64,000 bases of DNA from Streptomyces sulfonofaciens (GTDB taxonomy: Bacteria > Actinomycetota > Actinomycetes > Streptomycetales > Streptomycetaceae). Every line of letters begins with the position of its first letter. The stretch's first letter is position 1. Positions 61,106 through 64,000 of the stretch are shown here, piece by piece. The translations under genes and the position numbers were made by a program. The DNA lies in the NCBI RefSeq assembly GCF_014656295.1, contig NZ_BNCD01000025.1, positions 1 through 64,000 of the forward strand, read 5' to 3'. The notes beneath the pieces were generated by a model. The model ran no database searches. It was given only the letters and a program-made list of their open reading frames with translations, and was not told the origin of the DNA.

Positions 61106-62758
61106 CTAGTTCACCGACACCGCGGACCAGGCCGCCGCCACGGCGGCGTGCTCGGCGCTGTTCGCACCGTAGAGGTCCGACGCCGCGGAGAGCGTGGCCT
61201 TGCGCGCGCCCGCGTAGTCGGTGGAGGAGGTCATGTAGACGGTGAGCGCGCGGTACCAGAGCGCGCCGAGCTTGTCCTTGCCGATGCCGGTCAGCGAGGA
61301 TCCGTTGCAGGTGGTGCCGTCGCTCCGCACCCCGCCGATGTCCTTCGGCCCGCTGCCCTCGGCGAGCAGGTAGGCGAAGTGGTTCGCGACCCCGGACGAG
61401 TAGTGCACGTCCAGGTTCTTGACCGACGAACTCCAGCAGTCCGCCGACTGGCCGTCCTTCGAGGGCTGGTCCATGAACCTGAGCGCCTGCGTGCCGGCGC
61501 CGGACCGGACGATCTTCTCGCCGATCAGCCAGTCCCCGGGGTCCGAGGCGTTCTTCGCGTAGAACTCCACGAGCGTGCCGAAGATGTCCGACGTCGCCTC
61601 GTTCAGGCCGCCGGACTCACCGGAGTAGGTGAGGCCCGCGGTGGCCGCCGTGACGCCGTGCGACATCTCGTGGCCGGTGACGTCCAGCGCCACCAGCGGT
61701 CCGAAGGTCGTCCCGTCGCCGTCGCCGTACGTCATGCAGAAGCAGGTGTCGTCCCAGAAGGCGTTGTTGTAGGCGTTGCCGTAGTGGACCCTGTTGTACG
61801 AGCCCTTGCCGTCGTTGCCGATGCCGTTCCTGCCGTGCACGTTCCTGTAGTAGTCGAAGGTGGTGTCCGTGCCGTACTGGGCGTCGACCGCCGCGCTGGC
61901 GCGGTCCGTGTCGGAGCCCGTGCCCCAGTGGTTGTCGGCGTCGGTGAACAGGTCGGCCGGGGCGCGGCTGATGCAGATGGTCAGGATGCACAGGTCGGTC
62001 TTGTTCCGGGCGTCACCGGTGTACGTGCCGCCCCGGGTGGCGTCCGACAGCTCGTAGCCGGAGCCGCCCTGGGTGGTCTGCAACGGCACGGTGCCGCTGT
62101 ACAGCGACTTGCCGTCGCCGGTGGCGCTCTCCAGCGAGTCCCAGGCGTCGATCCGGCTGCCGTCCGAAGCGTCGGTGAGCACCACCCGGGCCACCGGGTT
62201 GCCCAGCGGGTCCTTGCCCGCCGTGCCGGTCCGCCAGGCCAGTCGCGGCGCCCCGTGCAGCGCGTCCACGACCAGTTCCGGCCTGGTCACCACGCTGCTG
62301 AGCCGCTCGCCGCGGTGCGCGCCGCGCAGCGCGCCCGCGCCCAGGCCGGCGGCCCGCTGCGACGACAGCAGGGGGGTGACGGAGGGTACGGACACGTCCC
62401 CGGACACCGCGCGGTCGGCACCGCGGTAGCCGCCGTCCGGTGCCAGGTGGACGACGAAGTCGCCGCCGAGGACGGGCAGCCCGCGGTACGTGCGGTCGTA
62501 GCGCACGTGCTGGCTGCCGTCGGGGTCCACGACGACGTCGCGGACGGTGCTCTTCTCGGCCTTGGTGAGGTCGAGGTCCGCGGCGTGGTCGCCGACCGCC
62601 GTTTCCGCGTGGCGGATGGCGTCGGCGCGGCTCCACTGCGGTGGCGCGTCCGCACCGGCTGTCGGGGCGAGGGCCGCGGCCAGCAGGGTGACGGCGGCGG
62701 CGAGGGTGCCGGCGAGGGTGAGGGGAGCGGATATGCGGGGCGCTCGGATATGTCTCAT
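61106..62758 (-). CDS. Secreted M4 neutral metalloprotease with FTP/PepSY propeptide
   Basis: A 550-residue preproenzyme. Signal peptide about 1-36; propeptide with FTP-like HVRYDRTYRGLPVLGGDFVVHL and PepSY-like ELVVDALHGAPRLAWRT segments to about 215. In the mature thermolysin-like domain the HEMSH zinc motif is at 363-367, the third ligand Glu is in GGLNEATSDIFG (387) and the catalytic His in SSGVANHFAYLL. Two Cys pairs (DLCILTICIS, DTCFCMTY) suggest disulfides. GAGGAGG upstream of the ATG at 62758. Unlike the first M4 gene it has the full export and activation apparatus. Confidence 0.95.
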   Translation of the reverse strand: MRHIRAPRISAPLTLAGTLAAAVTLLAAALAPTAGADAPPQWSRADAIRHAETAVGDHAADLDLTKAEKSTVRDVVVDPDGSQHVRYDRTYRGLPVLGGDFVVHLAPDGGYRGADRAVSGDVSVPSVTPLLSSQRAAGLGAGALRGAHRGERLSSVVTRPELVVDALHGAPRLAWRTGTAGKDPLGNPVARVVLTDASDGSRIDAWDSLESATGDGKSLYSGTVPLQTTQGGSGYELSDATRGGTYTGDARNKTDLCILTICISRAPADLFTDADNHWGTGSDTDRASAAVDAQYGTDTTFDYYRNVHGRNGIGNDGKGSYNRVHYGNAYNNAFWDDTCFCMTYGDGDGTTFGPLVALDVTGHEMSHGVTAATAGLTYSGESGGLNEATSDIFGTLVEFYAKNASDPGDWLIGEKIVRSGAGTQALRFMDQPSKDGQSADCWSSSVKNLDVHYSSGVANHFAYLLAEGSGPKDIGGVRSDGTTCNGSSLTGIGKDKLGALWYRALTVYMTSSTDYAGARKATLSAASDLYGANSAEHAAVAAAWSAVSVN

Positions 62759-62989
62759 CGTGTCGTCGGCCTCCTCGGGAACACGGGAGTGCGCGCACGC
62801 GGCACGCTGATGTCCCATCAGGTGTACGGGCTGATGACCTGGCATGTCCATACCGCCTCGGGTGGAGAGGCGGTGCAAGGGTTGCAACGGGTGAGAATCG
62901 GTGGACCGTTTCGGAGGGAAGGGACCGCGGGGTGCGCCGGTGCGGCACCGGGCCGCCGGCGGGAACCGCGGGACGAGAGGAGTACGCCC

Positions 62990-63328
62990 ATGACGACCGA
63001 CACCAGCGCCTCCGCCTGGCTCACCGTGCTGACCACCACGGACGCCGCGGAGAAGGCGGAACACCTGGCACGCGGTGCGGTGCGGGCGCGGCATGCCGCG
63101 TGTGCGCAGATCAACGGGCCGGTGACGTCCGTCTACCGGTGGAAGGGGGAGATCGAGACAGCGCAGGAGTGGCAGGTGCTCTTCAAGACGAGCGAGGGCC
63201 GCTATCCGGAGCTGGAGTCGTGGCTGCTGTCGGTCCACGACTACGACACGCCCGAGATCATCGCCACACCGGTGGTCCGCGGCAGTGCGGGCTACCTGGG
63301 CTGGCTGGAGGAGGAGACGGCCGGATAG
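62990..63328 (+). CDS. cutA: Divalent cation tolerance protein CutA
   Basis: A 112-residue trimeric ferredoxin-fold protein. Signatures RHAACAQINGPVTSVYRWKGEIE, EWQVLFKTSEGRYPELESWLLSVHDYDTPEI and the closing GYLGWLEEET are all present. Metal tolerance in enteric bacteria; general role unclear. AGAGGAG precedes the ATG. Divergent from the M4 protease. Confidence 0.96.
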   Translation: MTTDTSASAWLTVLTTTDAAEKAEHLARGAVRARHAACAQINGPVTSVYRWKGEIETAQEWQVLFKTSEGRYPELESWLLSVHDYDTPEIIATPVVRGSAGYLGWLEEETAG

Positions 63329-63763
63329 CGCAGGGGCGGGGGCGGGGGCGGGGCGCGTTCGTGCCGGACGGTGGGCCCGCCCCCTCGACGGTGGGCCCGC
63401 CACCGGTGGTGGGCCGACCCCGGTGGTCGGCTGCTGCGAGAACGGTGGGCCCGCCAGGCCGGCCAGTACGGACAGGGCGGCACCGGTGGTGGCCCCGTGC
63501 CCCGGTGGCGCGCGTGCGGCGGTGGGACGGGACGGACGGGACGGACGGGACGTGGTGCGGTGGGGCGGGCGGAGCCGGCGGGTGGCGCGGGCCTCCGGCG
63601 CGGGCGCGGGCGTGGGCGCGTGCGCGGGCACGGCGGTGGTCCGGCGCGGGCCGGCGTGCCGGTGCGGGCCTGCGTGCCGGAGCGCGGCACGGAGCGCGGC
63701 GGCGGGCGGCCGTGGTGAGGCGCCGACCAGCGCTTCCCGCACTGCTGCCGTCCGCCCGCGCAC
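63329..63763. other. GC-rich spacer with short repeats
   Basis: Three copies of ACGGTGGGCCCGCC (about 63368-63460), tandem GGACGGAC units (about 63528-63552) and further CGCGGGCG-type low complexity. No gene recognised. Confidence 0.45.
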
Positions 63764-64000
63764 TCAGCCCTCGGCACGCTCCACCCGCACCGCGCACACT
63801 TTGAACTCGGGCATCCGCGAGGCGGGGTCGAGCGCCGGGTTGGTCAGCGTGTTGGCGCGTCCCTCGCCCGGCCAGTGGAAGGGCATGAAGACCGTGTCCG
63901 CACGGATGGCCGTACTGATGCGGGCCGGTGCCACGGCCCGGCCGCGCCGTGAGACGACGGCGATCCGCTCGCCCTCGGCGACCCCGATCCGGGCGGCCAG
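63764..64000 (-). CDS. Molybdopterin oxidoreductase, C-terminal end (nitrate reductase type), partial
   Basis: The last 78 codons of a gene running off the right edge. It shows the molybdopterin-dinucleotide-binding domain end: LAARIGVAEGERIAVVSRRG, then DTVFMPFHWPGEGRANTL and NPALDPASRMPEFKVCAVRVE, as in assimilatory nitrate reductases and formate dehydrogenases. Close to nirBD and, from memory, at the position of nasA in S. coelicolor, so assimilatory nitrate reductase is most likely. The catalytic part lies outside the window. Confidence 0.8.
   Translation of the reverse strand: MAARIGVAEGERIAVVSRRGRAVAPARISTAIRADTVFMPFHWPGEGRANTLTNPALDPASRMPEFKVCAVRVERAEG

Overview
The window is chromosomal DNA from a Streptomyces or a very close actinomycete. 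GC is very high throughout and third codon positions are almost all G or C. GTG and TTG starts, twin-arginine lipoprotein signals, and Zur, CebR, SoxR, GlnR and chitinase-type operators all fit. From memory, much of the gene order matches the Streptomyces coelicolor core around SCO2473-SCO2529 (M4 protease-leuA-terB-like; recO-uppS-zur-znuBCA-glyS-chitinase; dus-ppdK; nirBD-nasA region). Blocks of accessory genes interrupt that core. I see no IS elements, prophage, CRISPR arrays, tRNA or rRNA genes.

Layout. 1-4.2 kb: secreted-type M4 protease, a leucine-rich leader peptide with attenuator, leuA, and a TerB-like protein. 4.5-13.8 kb: a sialic-acid (nan) regulon made of a GH33 sialidase, a NanA-type aldolase, a Dpp-family ABC importer including a permease-ATPase fusion and a lipoprotein receptor, and a divergent FadR-type GntR regulator. 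One operator motif is found at all three promoters. 13.9-14.1 kb: a 21-codon (VA)n microprotein gene with a strong RBS and terminator. 14.3-16.2 kb: a GH42 beta-galactosidase. 16.9-22.8 kb: the least familiar locus, an operon-like run of a PLP-dependent decarboxylase, a PaaK-like adenylate-forming enzyme and four related small proteins that resemble the PixA/AidA inclusion-body family.

23.1-30.9 kb: core genes recO, uppS, zur, znuB, znuC, znuA (Zur boxes at znuA), glyS, and a GH18 chitinase with the chitin-type direct repeat. 31.2-44 kb: accessory genes, mostly regulator plus target pairs: HTH/MmyB regulator with MFS pump, methyltransferase, TetR with aldo-keto reductase, an S33 peptidase, a CE15 glucuronoyl esterase with a perfect CebR box, TetR with a TetX-like flavin monooxygenase, and a second MFS pump. 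44-49 kb: dusB-like gene and ppdK. 49.3-52.5 kb: a CUT1 sugar ABC importer without an ATPase gene. 52.6-53.05 kb: a decayed SDR pseudogene. 53.05-57.9 kb: nirD, nirB and a second FAD reductase with a GlnR-like box. 58.1-59.4 kb: class F sortase and its secreted partner. 59.6-60.9 kb: soxR divergent from an FMN reductase across a SoxR box. 61.1-64 kb: a second M4 protease, cutA, and the 3' end of a molybdopterin oxidoreductase (nitrate reductase type).

Together the genes suggest a soil saprophyte that harvests sialoglycans, chitin, lignocellulose and nitrate. Each uptake or degradation module sits next to its own recognisable operator.
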